From Maribacter halichondriae (lineage in GTDB: Bacteria > Bacteroidota > Bacteroidia > Flavobacteriales > Flavobacteriaceae), in NCBI RefSeq assembly GCF_027474825.1, contig NZ_CP107030.1:1618529-1682528 (forward strand): a stretch of DNA of 64,000 nucleotides, written 5' to 3'. A model generated the notes under the pieces. It was given only the letters and a program-made list of their open reading frames with translations. It did no database searches and had not been told where the DNA came from. The stretch's first letter is position 1. Each line of letters begins with the position of its first letter. Shown here piece after piece: positions 17,544 to 26,883 of the stretch. The position numbers were made by a program, and so were the translations under genes.

Positions 17544-18878
17544 TTGAAAACTGCCATTAATTTTAAAACCATCAACAAACTGGCCATTCCTGCAACCATA
17601 GCAGGTATTGCCGAACCACTGTTGTCGATAACCGATACCGCTATCGTCGGTAACATTCCCGTTGACGGATTGGAATCTTTGGCCGCAGCGGGCATTGTAG
17701 GTTCTTTTCTGTCTATGCTCATTTGGATCTTGGGCCAGACCCGTAGCGCCATCTCCGCCATTATTTCCCAATATCTCGGAGCCGGTCGTTTGGAAAAGGT
17801 GAAGTCTTTACCAGCACAAGCGATCTTTCTGAATATTGGCCTTAGCGTATTCATATTACTTTCGACCGTATTCGTGGTTCGGGAAATTTTCGAACTGTTG
17901 AACGCATCTGGAAAAATATTGGAATACTGCATCTCGTATTACAACATCAGGGTTTGGGGGTTTCCCTTGACACTGTTCGTCTTTGCGGTCATGGGTGTTT
18001 TCAGGGGACTTCAAAATACGTATTGGCCTATGCTTATCGCTATCGTAGGTGCGGTCTTGAACGTCATTCTCGATTTTATTTTGGTTTATGGCGTAGAGGG
18101 ACTTATAGAACCCATGTATCTCGAAGGCGCAGCTTGGGCGAGTCTTATTTCACAAGCCATAATGGCGATTCTAGCCTTTGTACTTCTAATTACCAAAACG
18201 GATATAAGTCTGAAACTAAGACTTCCCATTCATGCCGAACTGAGTCGATTGGTAGTTATGAGTTTGAATTTATTTGTCCGGGCCTTGGCGTTGAACGTTG
18301 CCCTTATATTGGCTGTCCGCGAGGCTACGGCCTTGGGAGATAAATATATCGGTGCGCATACCATCGCTATTAATCTCTGGTTGTTTGCCGCATTCTTTAT
18401 CGATGGCTACGGGGCTGCCGGAAACATTATGGGAGGAAGACTTCTAGGCGCCAAAGACTACAACGGGTTATGGAAACTTGCCAAAAAAATTATTCTTTAT
18501 GGTATTTTGGTAAGTCTAGTACTCGTTGTTTTCGGTTTTATGTTCTATCGCCCTATCGGCAGGTTATTTTCAAATGAAATACCGGTGCTTGAAACATTTT
18601 ACATGATATTTTTTATTGTTATTCTTGGGTTGCCCATGAATACATTGGCCTTCGTGTTCGATGGTCTGTTCAAGGGACTCGGGGAAATGAAGTATTTGAG
18701 AAACGTATTGCTCTCCGCAACCATTCTAGGTTTTGTTCCGACACTATTTTTAGGAAAGTTTATGGGATGGGGCTTGTATGGAATATGGATTGCCTTCACC
18801 GTATGGATGTTCATTAGAGGTGGGGCATTGGTCTGGAAATTCAGAAGAAAGTTTCGACCGCTGTTACAAAACGTTTAA
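17544..18878 (+). CDS. MATE-family efflux transporter
   Basis: The 444-residue protein has about twelve hydrophobic segments and the MATE N-terminal signature LAIPATIAGIAEPLLSITDT; a second half-repeat starts near LSRLVVMSLNLFVRALAL. It should export drugs or metabolites in exchange for Na+ or H+. The start is a TTG (17544) reading KTAINFKTINKLAIP; no ATG is available close by. It overlaps neither neighbour, and the enoyl-CoA hydratase gene follows after 21 bp. Confidence 0.92.
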   Translation: MKTAINFKTINKLAIPATIAGIAEPLLSITDTAIVGNIPVDGLESLAAAGIVGSFLSMLIWILGQTRSAISAIISQYLGAGRLEKVKSLPAQAIFLNIGLSVFILLSTVFVVREIFELLNASGKILEYCISYYNIRVWGFPLTLFVFAVMGVFRGLQNTYWPMLIAIVGAVLNVILDFILVYGVEGLIEPMYLEGAAWASLISQAIMAILAFVLLITKTDISLKLRLPIHAELSRLVVMSLNLFVRALALNVALILAVREATALGDKYIGAHTIAINLWLFAAFFIDGYGAAGNIMGGRLLGAKDYNGLWKLAKKIILYGILVSLVLVVFGFMFYRPIGRLFSNEIPVLETFYMIFFIVILGLPMNTLAFVFDGLFKGLGEMKYLRNVLLSATILGFVPTLFLGKFMGWGLYGIWIAFTVWMFIRGGALVWKFRRKFRPLLQNV

Positions 18879-18899
18879 TTTTGGGCAAAACAAGCAGCC

Positions 18900-19667
18900 A
18901 TGGGCACAACTAGGGAAAACGGAAGTTTATATACCAAAATCGAAAATAGGGTGGCGACGGTGGAATTCGGACATCCTGCGAGCAATTCCTTCGTGGCAGA
19001 ACTCCTGAATCGACTGACCCATGAACTAAACAGTTTGTCGGCAAACGGTGAAGTATCGGTCATTATCTTAAAATCGGAAGGGGATCGGGCATTTTGTGCA
19101 GGTGCTTCCTTTGATGAACTGATGGCCGTTTCAAATCTAGAGGAAGGAAAAATATTTTTTAGTGGCTTTGCAAATGTCATCAATGCCATGCGAACCTGTT
19201 CAAAAGTGATTATTGGACGTGTGCACGGAAAAGCTGTTGGCGGCGGTGTCGGACTCGCAGCGGCATGCGACTATGTTTTTGCTTCCGTAGATGCCTCCAT
19301 ACGCCTATCGGAATTGACCATCGGTATCGCCCCTCTCGTTATAGCACCCGCAGTCGAACGTAAAATCGGAACTGCGGCACTTTCAGAATTATCGCTCTCC
19401 CCGACCGAATGGCATAATGCCTATTGGGCCAAGGAAAAAGGACTGTATGCCAAGGTTTTTGATAACACGGAAGAACTGGATAAGGAAATCGATTTTTTTA
19501 CACAAAAATTGGCATCCTATAATCCTGAGGCTTTGGTAGCTTTGAAAAAAATACTTTGGCAAGGAACCGAACATTGGGATGCCCTCCTGACAGAGCGAGC
19601 AGCTATTACAGGAACTCTAGTGCTTTCCGAGTTTACAAAAAATGCATTGACGAAGTTTAAAAAATAA
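18900..19667 (+). CDS. Enoyl-CoA hydratase/isomerase family protein
   Basis: The 255-residue crotonase-fold protein has the two oxyanion-hole segments FCAGASFDEL and KAVGGGVGLAAACDY, and an acidic residue at the catalytic position in RLSELTIGIAP. It should act on an acyl-CoA, as a hydratase or isomerase. The second catalytic glutamate is less obvious (SPTEWHNAY). It lies close behind the MATE gene. Confidence 0.88.
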   Translation: MGTTRENGSLYTKIENRVATVEFGHPASNSFVAELLNRLTHELNSLSANGEVSVIILKSEGDRAFCAGASFDELMAVSNLEEGKIFFSGFANVINAMRTCSKVIIGRVHGKAVGGGVGLAAACDYVFASVDASIRLSELTIGIAPLVIAPAVERKIGTAALSELSLSPTEWHNAYWAKEKGLYAKVFDNTEELDKEIDFFTQKLASYNPEALVALKKILWQGTEHWDALLTERAAITGTLVLSEFTKNALTKFKK

Positions 19668-19709
19668 TATAATTCCACTCACTTCGTTACATATCTAAAT
19701 CGATTCATT

Positions 19710-19823
19710 ATGGATATTCTCAACTTCTTGAACGGAGACCTCATCTTCCCTATTTTGGCATTTGTAGTGGTGGTGGTCTATTTCGTAAATAGAGTGCGGG
19801 TTCGAAAGAAATTTAAGCGTTGA
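19710..19823 (+). CDS. 37-residue single-pass membrane miniprotein
   Basis: The frame ATG to TGA encodes a 37-residue peptide with an N-terminal polar stretch (MDILNFLNGD), one transmembrane segment (LIFPILAFVVVVVYFV) and a basic tail (NRVRVRKKFKR). The positive-inside pattern and codon quality look genuine. It lies 42 bp after the enoyl-CoA hydratase gene and 61 bp before the metallohydrolase. I do not recognise a family. Confidence 0.55.
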   Translation: MDILNFLNGDLIFPILAFVVVVVYFVNRVRVRKKFKR

Positions 19824-19884
19824 CCCAAAACAGGCTATATCTTATAATGCGTACCTTTGTCCCGCAGCCTTATCAATAGGTACC

Positions 19885-21100
19885 ATGATAATCTTCAAAA
19901 TAAAAAATATCTCCACTTTATTGGTGCTAATCGTACTAGTTGCTTGCAAGGAACGGAAATCGATAGGAGAAAATGAACGGCCTCAAAAGTGGTTTAAAGG
20001 GAACCTACATACCCACTCATATTGGAGCGATGGGGATGAATTTCCGGAAGTCATCTTAGATTGGTACAAGACTGAAGGATATAATTTTGTCGCCCTATCG
20101 GACCACAACACCTTGGCAGAAGGAGAAAAATGGATTACCATAAAAGAAAATGAACTATATCAAAATGCCTTTAAAACCTATCTCGATACCTATGGAGAGG
20201 ATTGGGTAGTGCATAAAAGTGATTCGGGCAAGACCATGGTCAAATTAAAGACTTTTGAAGAATATAGGGGGCTTGCCGAAGAAAACGGAAAATTTCTGGT
20301 CATAGAATCGGAAGAAATAACCGACAAATTTGAAGACCATCACTTGCATATGAACGCCACTAATATCCAAAAAAATAGACCCTCAAGGTGGCACCAGTGT
20401 GGCCAATGTACTGCAAAATAATATTGACCAGGTGCTGAAACAACGTGAAGAAACCGGAGTTGCGATTATGCCTCATATCAACCATCCAAACTTCTTCTAT
20501 GCCGTAAGCCTTGAAGATATGATGGCATTGAACGGAGAGCGCTTTTTCGAAGTTTATAATGGTCATCCCATGGTCCATAACTTGGGTGATTCCATTCATA
20601 TTTCAACAGAAGAAATGTGGGACTTGATCAACATTTCATATCTTGAGAAGAAGAAGCCCATTATGTATGGTCTAGCGACCGATGACTCGCACCACTACCA
20701 TCAAAAAGACAGTAAATGGAGTAATGCGGGCCGAGGTTGGGTAATGGTTCAAGCTGATACGCTTTCGGCCATCTCTTTGATCGATGCCATGGAAAATGGA
20801 AAGTTCTATTCGACTACTGGTGTCGAACTAAAAAAAATAAATTTTGAAGATGATATCCTTACGGTAGCCGTCGATGAGGAAGCGGGTGTTTCGTATACCA
20901 TTGCTTTTATGGGAAGCAAAGTCGAGGGCTCAGAGCCAGAAATATTCAGTACTACCGAAGGAACAACGGCAAGCTTTAAGATGAACGATGAAATCTTGTT
21001 CTTGCGATGCAAGGTAACCTCTTCGAAATTACAGGATAACCCAGTGGAGGGGATACTGTATGAAATGGCATGGACCCAACCTCTGGTAAATAAACCATAA
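19885..21100 (+). CDS. PHP/CehA-type metallohydrolase lipoprotein, frameshifted
   Basis: The gene encodes a predicted lipoprotein (signal LLVLIVLVAC with the lipobox cysteine) followed by a PHP-like phosphoesterase fold: GNLHTHSYWSDGD, ALSDHNTLAEG, EDHHLHMNATN, then PHINHPNF and TDDSHHYH, all metal-ligand type histidine/aspartate motifs. The frame breaks at a run of seven A (20369-20375). With six A the protein would read through as a 404-residue product (NIQK-IDPQGGTSVANVL). Here one base is extra, whereas most breaks in this window lose one. It may be an assembly error, a real pseudogene, or rescued by transcriptional slippage on the A7 run. Confidence 0.85.
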
Positions 21101-21128
21101 AACAATCACACCTTTCAATAACCCTCAC

Positions 21129-21578
21129 ATGTCCAAAATCAGAATTACCAAACAGTTTACCTTCGAAACAGGGCACGCCTTATATGGCTATGATGGCAAA
21201 TGCCGCAACGTTCACGGGCACAGCTATAAACTTTCCGTGACCGTAATCGGAAAACCTATTGCCGATGCCACGCATGTAAAACTAGGCATGGTTATCGACT
21301 TTGGGGATTTGAAGAAAATAGTCAAGGAAGAAATCGTCGATCCGTTCGATCATGCCACCGTATTCAACAAGAACACACCCCACGTAGATTTGGCGAAAGA
21401 GTTAATGGACCGCGGGCATAAGGTAATCTTGGCCGATTATCAACCTACAAGCGAAAATATGGTCATTGATTTTTCGGAAAAAATAAAAGCTCGGTTGCCA
21501 AAGAATATTCAGCTGCATTCATTGAAACTACGCGAAACCGAAACCGCTTTTGCCGAATGGTTCGCCATGGATAACTAG
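21129..21578 (+). CDS. queD: 6-carboxytetrahydropterin synthase / PTPS family
   Basis: The 149-residue protein belongs to the QueD/6-pyruvoyl-tetrahydropterin synthase family. Zinc ligands are visible as FETGHAL and NVHGHSY, with a cysteine in DGKCRNVHGH, and the C-terminal LKLRETETAFAEW holds the conserved glutamate. QueD makes the preQ0 precursor for queuosine; a biopterin role cannot be excluded without other pathway genes. lpxH follows 41 bp downstream. Confidence 0.9.
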   Translation: MSKIRITKQFTFETGHALYGYDGKCRNVHGHSYKLSVTVIGKPIADATHVKLGMVIDFGDLKKIVKEEIVDPFDHATVFNKNTPHVDLAKELMDRGHKVILADYQPTSENMVIDFSEKIKARLPKNIQLHSLKLRETETAFAEWFAMDN

Positions 21579-21619
21579 CCCTTATCTCCCAAAAGGGGAA
21601 TTATTATCTTTATACCCAA

Positions 21620-22389
21620 ATGACGACCATCACTATTCCATCGGGCAAAAAGTCTACTTCGCCAGTGACAACCACTTGGGCGCCCCAACTATGGAAGCTA
21701 GTAAACCGCGCGAAAAAAAATTCGTGGCATGGCTTGATGAAATCAAGAAAGATGCCGCTGCCATATTTCTCTTGGGGGACCTCTTCGATTTTTGGATGGA
21801 ATATAAAACCGTAGTCCCTAAAGGATTTACCCGTACCTTGGGCAAACTAGCGGAAATCTCCGATTCTGGCATTCCCATCTATTACTTTGTCGGCAATCAC
21901 GACCTTTGGATGAACGGCTATTTTGAGGAAGAACTCAACATTTCGGTATTTCACAAACCCCAGCAGTACGAAATCAATGGGGTTTCCTTTTTTATCGGTC
22001 ACGGCGACGGACTCGGGCCACATGACAAGGGCTACAAGCGTATGAAAAAGGTTTTTACAAACCCAGCGGCGAAATGGTTTTTCCGTTGGTTGCACCCCGA
22101 TTGGGGCGTGCGTTTAGCGCAATATTTTTCGGTAAAGAACAAGTTGATCTCAGGCGATGAGGATGCTAAATTCTTGGGCGAGGACAAGGAATGGCTTGTG
22201 CAATATGCCAAACGAAAACTCGAAACCCGACACTACGACCATTTTATTTTCGGGCACCGGCATCTTCCCTTGGAAATCGATTTGAACCAGAAATCAAAAT
22301 ATACCAACCTCGGTGACTGGATCAATTACTACACCTATGCCGTTTTTGATGGTGAAAAAATATACCTAAAAAATTACGAGGTCAATTAG
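21620..22389 (+). CDS. lpxH: UDP-2,3-diacylglucosamine diphosphatase, frameshifted at codon 11
   Basis: LpxH releases UMP in lipid A synthesis at the inner membrane. Metallophosphoesterase motifs are clear: ASDNHLGAPT, LLGDLFDFWMEY, VGNHDLWMNGY, FIGHGDGLGPHD, and FGHRHLPLEI. The true start is the ATG at 21620 (MTTITIPSGKK), because homologues begin this way and continue KVYFASDNHLG. The A run at 21647-21651 is one base short, throwing the first 11 codons out of frame. Restored, the product is 256 residues. The frame upstream in phase with the body (from 21550) is an artefact of this break. The C-terminus overlaps the convergent MFS gene by 8 bp. Confidence 0.88.
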
Positions 22390-23640
22390 TCGCCTCGTGT
22401 TCCTCAATATCCTTTTGTAAATCCAGTTTCCGGAATGTTGGCGATACAAATGCCGTTATGCCGACGGTCAACAAGGTCATCGTTCCCCCGAAAACCACGG
22501 CGGTAACCGTGCCCATCAATTTGGCGGTCGCTCCACTTTCAAACGCCCCCAACTCATTGGATGATCCAACGAACATCGAATTGACGGAAGCTACCCTACC
22601 TCGCATATGATCCGGAGTCTTCAATTGCAATATGGTCTGGCGAATGATCATTGAAATACCATCCAAAGCTCCACTAAAAAATAAAGCTACAACGGATATC
22701 CAAAAGGAAGTGGACAAGCCGAACACGATGATACAGATACCGAATCCGAATACGGCCCATAATAGTTTTTTGCCGGCCATTTTGTGCAGCGGAAATCGGG
22801 TAGAGGCCAACATCATAATCGCGGCACCGACCGCCGGAGCCGCCCTAAGCACTCCGAAGCCCTCTGCCCCGACGTGTAGAATATCTTGTGCATATATGGG
22901 AAGTAGGGCTACCGCCCCACCAAAAAGCACGGCAATCATATCCAAAGTCAATGCGCCGAATATGGCTTTGGTGCTAAAAACAAATCTTAAACCCTCCCTT
23001 AAACTCTGAAGAATCGGTTCGCCCAATTTGGGATTTAATATGGGTTTTCGGGGGATTTGTAATAATCCGATCAGCGCAATAACAGAAAAACCGACAATAA
23101 CGCACATCGACCAATGCACCCCAATCCAGCTAATTGAAAAACCGGCCAATGCAGGACCCAAAACAGAAGCCAGTTGCCAAGTGGTACTACTCCATGTCGC
23201 AGCGTTCGGATATATTTTCTTGGGAACGATCAAAGCGATCAACGAGAAAATGGTAGGCCCCAAAAATGCCCTGACGATGCCTCCTAAAAAACGAGCGCGT
23301 AGATGCCGTATAGAATACTTTTCGAGGACAAACTTTCGGACAGCGATGGCACACTCAAAACAAACAGGCCAAGGCTAATAATGGAAAAACCCAATATACA
23401 CTTGACCAAAAGGTTTCTTTTCTCTTTTTGATCTACAAAATGTCCGGCGAACAAAGCCGTAGAAACTGCCGGAATGACTTCCATGAGTCCAATGATTCCT
23501 AATGACAAAGGATCCTTGGTCAAGGAATAAACCTGCCACTCGATAACGATAAATTGCATCGACCATGCAAAGACCATCGCAAAGCGGACCCCGAGAAAAA
23601 GATTGAATTCCTTAAAACGTAGCGCGGCGTATGGATCCAT
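22382..23640 (-). CDS. MFS transporter (DHA-like), frameshifted
   Basis: Two frames together form one 419-residue major facilitator protein. The N-terminal third runs to YGIYALVF and the rest resumes with LGGIVRAFLGPTIFSLIAL. The join is the A run at 23286-23291 (T on the coding strand), one base short. About twelve hydrophobic helices are visible. The sequence resembles the Bacteroidota group of MFS proteins annotated as enterobactin- or drug-type exporters; the substrate is unknown. The start codon overlaps the recJ stop in a TAATG, so translation is coupled to recJ. Confidence 0.85.
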
Positions 23641-25328
23641 TATCTTACATCACGAAGCTTTAGTTGCAGACTAACGTTCCCTTGCCATTCATTTTCAACC
23701 AATGAAAAAACAGTGTCGAATGATTTTCCGTTCTTTACTAGACCCAGCTTACCTCCAAGATTAAAACCGATTGCCCCAATAGGCGTACTCCCGTTTTGAG
23801 TGACCGAAAGTTTCAGATGTTTGCCATCTTCCCCTACTCCTTTGGCGTAGCCCGTGTCCCTCAATTTCTCGGCCATAAAAATCGGAGTCATATTGCCAGG
23901 GCCAAAGGGAGCAAACTGGTTGATGATTCGCATTAGTTTTGGAGTAATATCCCTCAATTCTATTTGTGCATCGATGCTAATCTCAGGAGTCAACAAATTA
24001 GGGTCGATACTCTCGGAAACAACTTTTTCGAACTGTTTTTTGAAGGTTTCGTATTGCGATTCCATGAGGGTCAATCCGGCTGCATACTTATGTCCTCCGA
24101 ATTGTTCGATACAATCCGCACAGCCTTGTAAAGCATTATAGACATCAAACCCTTTTACGGATCGTGCCGAGGCCGCCAATTTATCGCCACTTTTAGTAAA
24201 GACCAAGGTCGGGCGATAATAGGTTTCGGTCAGGCGAGAGGCGACGATTCCGATAACGCCTTTGTGCCAGGTATCCTTATAGACCACAGAGGTAAACCCT
24301 TCTTTTTCATTATTGGCCTCGATCTGCAACAATGCTTCTTGGGTTATTTCCCTGTCCAGTTCCCTACGATCATAATTGAATTTTGCGATTTGGGCCGCAA
24401 ATTCGACAGCCTGTTCATAATCCGTTTCGGTAAGCAAGTTGACGGCATGCTGTCCATGTTTCATACGACCGGCAGCGTTGATACGTGGCGCAATGATAAA
24501 AACCACATCGGTAATCGTCAGCTTTGTTTTTTTTATTTGATTGATAATCGCCCTAAAACCGATTCTCGGATTGGAATTTATCACTTCTAATCCGTGATAG
24601 GCCAACGCCCGGTTCTCACCGGTCATGGGAACGATATCAGCACCAATGGCGGTAGCTACCAAATCAAGATAGGGAATCAAGTCTTCGATTGTTTCTCCTC
24701 GTTTTGATGCTAGGGCCTGTATTAATTTGAAACCCACTCCACAACCGCATAACTCATCATAGGGATAGTCGCAATCATCTCTTTTCGGGTCAAGTACGGC
24801 AACCGCTTCGGGTAAATTTTTTCCAGGTCGATGGTGGTCACAAATAATAAAATCGATGTTCTTTTCTTTGGCATACGATATTTTCTCTATGGCCTTAACT
24901 CCGCAATCCAGAGCAATAATCAATGAAAAACCATTGTCTTCGGCAAAATCTATGCCTTGATATGAAACCCCATATCCTTCATTGTATCGATCAGGAATAT
25001 AGGTGGCAACGTTTGGGTAATAGCTTAATAAATAGGAAGATACCAGTGCCACAGCCGTAGTTCCATCGACATCATAATCACCGAAAATCAGAATATTTTC
25101 GTTTTTGGAAATCGCATCTTCAATGCGTTCGACTGCAACATCCATATCTTTCATCAGAAAAGGATCATGCAAGTCTGAAAGTTGAGGGCGGAAGAATTTT
25201 TTGGCCTCTTCGTAGGTCGTTATTCCTCGCTGTAATAGAAGTTGCGCCACTAAATCGTCTACATTTAGCTCATTAGCCAATGCTTTGATTTGGTTTTCTT
25301 CAGGTTTGGCTTTAATTGTCCAGCGCAT
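23640..25328 (-). CDS. recJ: Single-stranded-DNA exonuclease RecJ
   Basis: RecJ degrades ssDNA 5' to 3' in recombination and mismatch repair. The 562-residue protein shows the DHH-family motifs: FGDYDVDGTTA, DCGVK, DHHRPGK, and a C-terminal DHHA1-type segment with GGHKYAAGLTL. Length is typical for the family. It is followed in TAATG overlap by the MFS gene on the same strand. Confidence 0.96.
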   Translation of the reverse strand: MRWTIKAKPEENQIKALANELNVDDLVAQLLLQRGITTYEEAKKFFRPQLSDLHDPFLMKDMDVAVERIEDAISKNENILIFGDYDVDGTTAVALVSSYLLSYYPNVATYIPDRYNEGYGVSYQGIDFAEDNGFSLIIALDCGVKAIEKISYAKEKNIDFIICDHHRPGKNLPEAVAVLDPKRDDCDYPYDELCGCGVGFKLIQALASKRGETIEDLIPYLDLVATAIGADIVPMTGENRALAYHGLEVINSNPRIGFRAIINQIKKTKLTITDVVFIIAPRINAAGRMKHGQHAVNLLTETDYEQAVEFAAQIAKFNYDRRELDREITQEALLQIEANNEKEGFTSVVYKDTWHKGVIGIVASRLTETYYRPTLVFTKSGDKLAASARSVKGFDVYNALQGCADCIEQFGGHKYAAGLTLMESQYETFKKQFEKVVSESIDPNLLTPEISIDAQIELRDITPKLMRIINQFAPFGPGNMTPIFMAEKLRDTGYAKGVGEDGKHLKLSVTQNGSTPIGAIGFNLGGKLGLVKNGKSFDTVFSLVENEWQGNVSLQLKLRDVR

Positions 25329-25396
25329 GGTTAGTTTTCTATAATTTAGCTCCCCACTTTAGAAAAAGAGGGGAAATTCAACTTGTTGAATGGGGA

Positions 25397-25533
25397 GTTT
25401 GAACCGCAAACTTGCTCAGGTAACAATACATTTTCCAGACCCAAAATAGTAAGGTGCCAACCCAAACTATCGTATCAATGGACTTTATAATTGCAATACG
25501 CAATTGACGCGTGAGCAGGTTTGCGGGTCAAAC
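25397..25533. repeat. Imperfect long inverted repeat (22-bp arms) between recJ and OsmC genes
   Basis: Bases 25397-25418 and the reverse complement of 25512-25533 agree at 19 of 22 positions (GTTTGAACCGCAAACTTGCTCA against GTTTGACCCGCAAACCTGCTCA by eye). The arms enclose ~93 bp without an ORF. Outside lie further palindromes: CCGCC-GGA-GGCGG and CCTCCCTTC-GTCT-GAAGGGAGG to the right. The whole 260-bp gap 25329-25591 is noncoding and rich in such structure, resembling a small non-autonomous element or a composite of REP-like units. Confidence 0.6.
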
Positions 25534-25591
25534 CCTCTGTCCGCCGGAGGCGGGCACCTCCCTTCGTCTGAAGGGAGGAACGTTCTAGCTT

Positions 25592-26020
25592 TTAGCTATA
25601 ATGAAACTTGGTACTGATTGTCAACTCGGCAAACCTTCTGAACATCTCCATAACCCCACAATATTTTTCTACCGACAGATCAACGGCCCGTTGTAGCTTT
25701 TTCTCATCGAGATTGTTGCCATGAAAATGATATTCTATGACTACGGAATCATAGTATTTTGGATGCTCGTCGGTCAAATTTGCAATGGTTTCAATAGTAA
25801 ATTCATCGACCTCCAACTTCATTTTCTTGATAAGTGAGGCTACATCCAAACCTGAACAACCTGCTAAACCTGAAAGCATAAGAGCCTTGGGCCGTAGCCC
25901 TTTGCCTTCGCCACCGTCATCGGGACCTGCATCGATGGTCAAATTCAATCCAGATGGATTATTACTTTCAAAGGCCATATTGCCGAGCCATTTGGTCGTG
26001 ATATGATTTGTAGTACCCAT
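25592..26020 (-). CDS. OsmC-family peroxiredoxin-like protein
   Basis: The 142-residue OsmC/Ohr-fold protein carries the two redox cysteines in LAGCSGLDV and EKYCGVMEMF, expected to reduce organic hydroperoxides. Length and the PKALMLSGLAGC helix fit the OsmC subfamily found in Bacteroidota. It stands alone on the minus strand, bordered by repeats on both sides. Confidence 0.92.
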   Translation of the reverse strand: MGTTNHITTKWLGNMAFESNNPSGLNLTIDAGPDDGGEGKGLRPKALMLSGLAGCSGLDVASLIKKMKLEVDEFTIETIANLTDEHPKYYDSVVIEYHFHGNNLDEKKLQRAVDLSVEKYCGVMEMFRRFAELTISTKFHYS

Positions 26021-26064
26021 AAATTTTCGTTTCTTGTGTACTCACAAAAATACAATAATCTAAT

Positions 26065-26127
26065 CTGTCATTTCGAGCGCAGTCGAGAACTTTTGAAAAC
26101 GCATCTCGACTGCGCTCGATTTGACAG
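26065..26127. repeat. REP-like palindrome
   Basis: Arms 26065-26088 and 26104-26127 are 24 nt each and inverted, with two mismatched positions. The arm contains TTCGAGCGCAGTCGAGA, a sequence type I recognise as a very common extragenic palindrome in Bacteroidota genomes. The loop is 15 nt. It separates the divergent OsmC and AhpD-like genes. Confidence 0.75.
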
Positions 26128-26147
26128 GAACATAAAAACCCTCTTAG

Positions 26148-26750
26148 ATGCCCTTAGTAAACCCTCTTGACCCAAGCCATAGTTTGGAAACCGCAGAACT
26201 TGCCAAATTCTTTAATGAGACCCTGGGCTTTTGCCCAAATTCGGTATTGACCATGCAACATCGGCCGGCCATTTCAAAAGCTTTTATCAACCTCAATAAG
26301 GCGGTAATGTCAAACGAAGGTCGCGTGACCTCGGCCCTTAAACGTATGATTGCCTGGGTCAGTAGCAACGCCACCGGATGTCGCTATTGTCAAGCCCATG
26401 CCATTCGCGCCGCGGAACGCTACGGAGCCGAACAAGAGCAACTTGATAATATTTGGGAGTACCGCACCCACCCCGCCTTTTCAGAAGCGGAACGCGCCGC
26501 CCTTGATTTTTCATTGCTTGCCTCTCAAGTGCCGAATGGCGTAAATGCCGAAATCAAGGAACGACTTTACAAATATTGGAATGAAGGCGAAGTCGTGGAA
26601 ATGCTAGGCGTTATCTCTTTGTTCGGATACCTCAACCGCTGGAACGATTCCATGGGGACCTCCATTGAAGATGGGGCCGTGGAAAGCGCGGACCAATATC
26701 TAGGGAAACATGGCTGGGAGAAGGGGAAGCATGATGGGTCGAAGTATTAG
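26148..26750 (+). CDS. AhpD-like carboxymuconolactone decarboxylase family protein
   Basis: The 200-residue all-helical protein has the redox motif CRYCQAHAIRAAERYG, the CxxC-x-H pattern of AhpD-type alkylhydroperoxidases. A related second helix bundle (EVVEMLGVISLFGYLNRW) is typical of the longer CMD proteins. It probably acts in peroxide metabolism, which fits its position next to an OsmC protein, but the substrate is not known. Confidence 0.88.
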   Translation: MPLVNPLDPSHSLETAELAKFFNETLGFCPNSVLTMQHRPAISKAFINLNKAVMSNEGRVTSALKRMIAWVSSNATGCRYCQAHAIRAAERYGAEQEQLDNIWEYRTHPAFSEAERAALDFSLLASQVPNGVNAEIKERLYKYWNEGEVVEMLGVISLFGYLNRWNDSMGTSIEDGAVESADQYLGKHGWEKGKHDGSKY

Positions 26751-26883
26751 TTGATAGTTGTTGGTTGATTGTACTGTCACTTCGAGGCTGCCTATAAGGC
26801 AGGCAGGGAGAGTCGTGAATTTGGTCTGCATAATCTAACTCAGAGCATAGTAGTGATGCAATTGCACTCGGCATGACATTCAT

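Noticed and set aside
21550-21619. Upstream extension of lpxH overlapping queD
   Set aside because: It arises only because the real N-terminus (from 21620) is thrown out of frame by a short A run; the extension does not resemble LpxH.
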